Assembly: GCA_050743625.1 (NCBI GenBank)
Contig: JBOGED010000001.1
Coordinates: 1 to 13,570 of the forward strand
Direction of reading: 5' to 3'
From: JBOGED01 sp050743625
GTDB taxonomy: Bacteria > Actinomycetota > Nitriliruptoria > Euzebyales > Egibacteraceae
DNA: 13,570 bases
A program made the translations under genes and the position numbers. Positions 12,920 through 13,570 of the stretch are shown here, one piece after another. The notes beneath the pieces were generated by a model. That model saw only the letters and a program-made list of their open reading frames with translations, had not been told where the DNA came from and ran no database searches. Positions within the stretch are counted from its first letter, which is position 1. Each line of letters begins with the position of its first letter.

Positions 12920-13570
12920 ATGCCGAACAAATCAGGGTTCCCCTACGCCGAGGTGCAGTTCACCCGGGATGGTGAGGCGCATGACGCCACGGAGGTGGCA
13001 GGGCTCTCCACGATGGCGTCGGCCGAGAACGTGACCGACCTGCTCGTCGTGTCACACGGGTGGAACAACAACATCGCGGAGGCGCGCGAGCTCTATGACA
13101 ACCTCTTGCGCCACCTCAGAGCGCATTTGGACGCCAACTCGGTGCCGGGCGCCGGCGGGCGTCGGTACGGCGTCGCGGCGGTCCTCTGGCCGTCGAAGAA
13201 GTTCGCCGAGAAGGAGCTGATCCCCAGCGGCGCCGCGGGTTTCGGCGACCTGCTCGACGCGTCGGCCCTCGCCGAGCAGGTCGACGACCTGAAGGCGGCG
13301 ATCGGCGACGCGCAGGCTGAGGCGCGGCTGGAGGAGATCAAGCCGCTGCTCACACAGGTCGAGGACGATCCGGACGCACGGCGCGCGGTCGTCGACGTCG
13401 TGCGCGGCGTCCTGCCGCGACGCTCGGAGGATCTCGAGGACGCCTCGGACGAGTTCTTCTCCGAGGATCCCGTCGAGCTGATGGACCGGCTCGCCGAGGT
13501 CGTCCTCCCGCCGCCCGTCCTGCCGTCGGGGGACAGCGGCGGCGCCGCCGACTTCTCGGGTGGCGGCGGC
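12920..13570 (+). CDS. HGWNN-type alpha/beta hydrolase, 3' end cut by window
   Basis: The frame from ATG 12920 stays open for 217 codons to the window edge. The protein begins MPNKSGFPYAEVQFTRDGE. It has a core strand and oxyanion turn TDLLVVSHGWNNNIAEARELYDNLL (about 39-63), typical of large uncharacterised alpha/beta hydrolases, and a second strand YGVAAVLWPSKKF (83-95). Residues 115-196 are an acidic helical insertion (EQVDDLKAAIGDAQAE, ARRAVVDVV, DEFFSEDPVELMDRLAEVV), followed by a Gly/Ser-rich linker. The nucleophile Ser and the rest of the triad lie beyond the window. There is no signal peptide. GAGAGAGGGCGG precedes the ATG. It lies 22 nt after the subtilase, so the two are almost certainly one operon. 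Its enzymatic role is unknown; lipase/esterase activity is an inference from the fold. Confidence 0.78.
   Translation, partial: MPNKSGFPYAEVQFTRDGEAHDATEVAGLSTMASAENVTDLLVVSHGWNNNIAEARELYDNLLRHLRAHLDANSVPGAGGRRYGVAAVLWPSKKFAEKELIPSGAAGFGDLLDASALAEQVDDLKAAIGDAQAEARLEEIKPLLTQVEDDPDARRAVVDVVRGVLPRRSEDLEDASDEFFSEDPVELMDRLAEVVLPPPVLPSGDSGGAADFSGGGG

Overview
The window is high-GC DNA packed with short intergenic gaps, GTG/TTG starts and overlapping stop/start codons. The cytochrome bc operon has the actinobacterial form: a di-haem QcrC, a Rieske protein QcrA with three membrane segments and an internal twin-arginine motif, and a long QcrB. An Actinomycetota chromosome is the best guess. The lineage cannot be fixed further by eye, and no rRNA, tRNA, CRISPR array, transposase or integrase was seen.

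Layout. (1) 1-1182: the 5' part of an alpha/beta hydrolase gene on the minus strand, divergent from a TetR regulator, with a palindrome between them. (2) 1211-2611: a small unknown minus-strand gene, then azlC-azlD, a two-component exporter of the branched-chain amino acid type. (3) 2624-3255: two translationally coupled DUF202 membrane proteins (YidG-like and YidH-like) on the minus strand. (4) 3365-5135: a lipoprotein with an SPFH/band-7 domain, then an aldo/keto reductase. (5) 5192-8298: qcrC-qcrA-qcrB, encoding the menaquinol:cytochrome c reductase, with no cytochrome oxidase gene beside it in the window. (6) 8492-10325: a TetR regulator with a clear palindromic operator, overlapping by 8 nt a FAD-dependent group A monooxygenase, so the two look like an autoregulated operon. 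(7) 10326-10560: a gap with a 28-codon gene remnant and two related long palindromes. (8) 10561-13570: a minus-strand FmdE-like protein divergent from a subtilase without a signal peptide, followed after 22 nt by an HGWNN-type alpha/beta hydrolase that runs off the window.

The respiratory operon and transport genes are ordinary. The parts most worth a second look are the cytosolic subtilase plus alpha/beta hydrolase pair, the gene remnant that ends at a palindrome with a second related palindrome close by, and the surface-exposed SPFH lipoprotein. All functional statements come from reading motifs; no database search was run.
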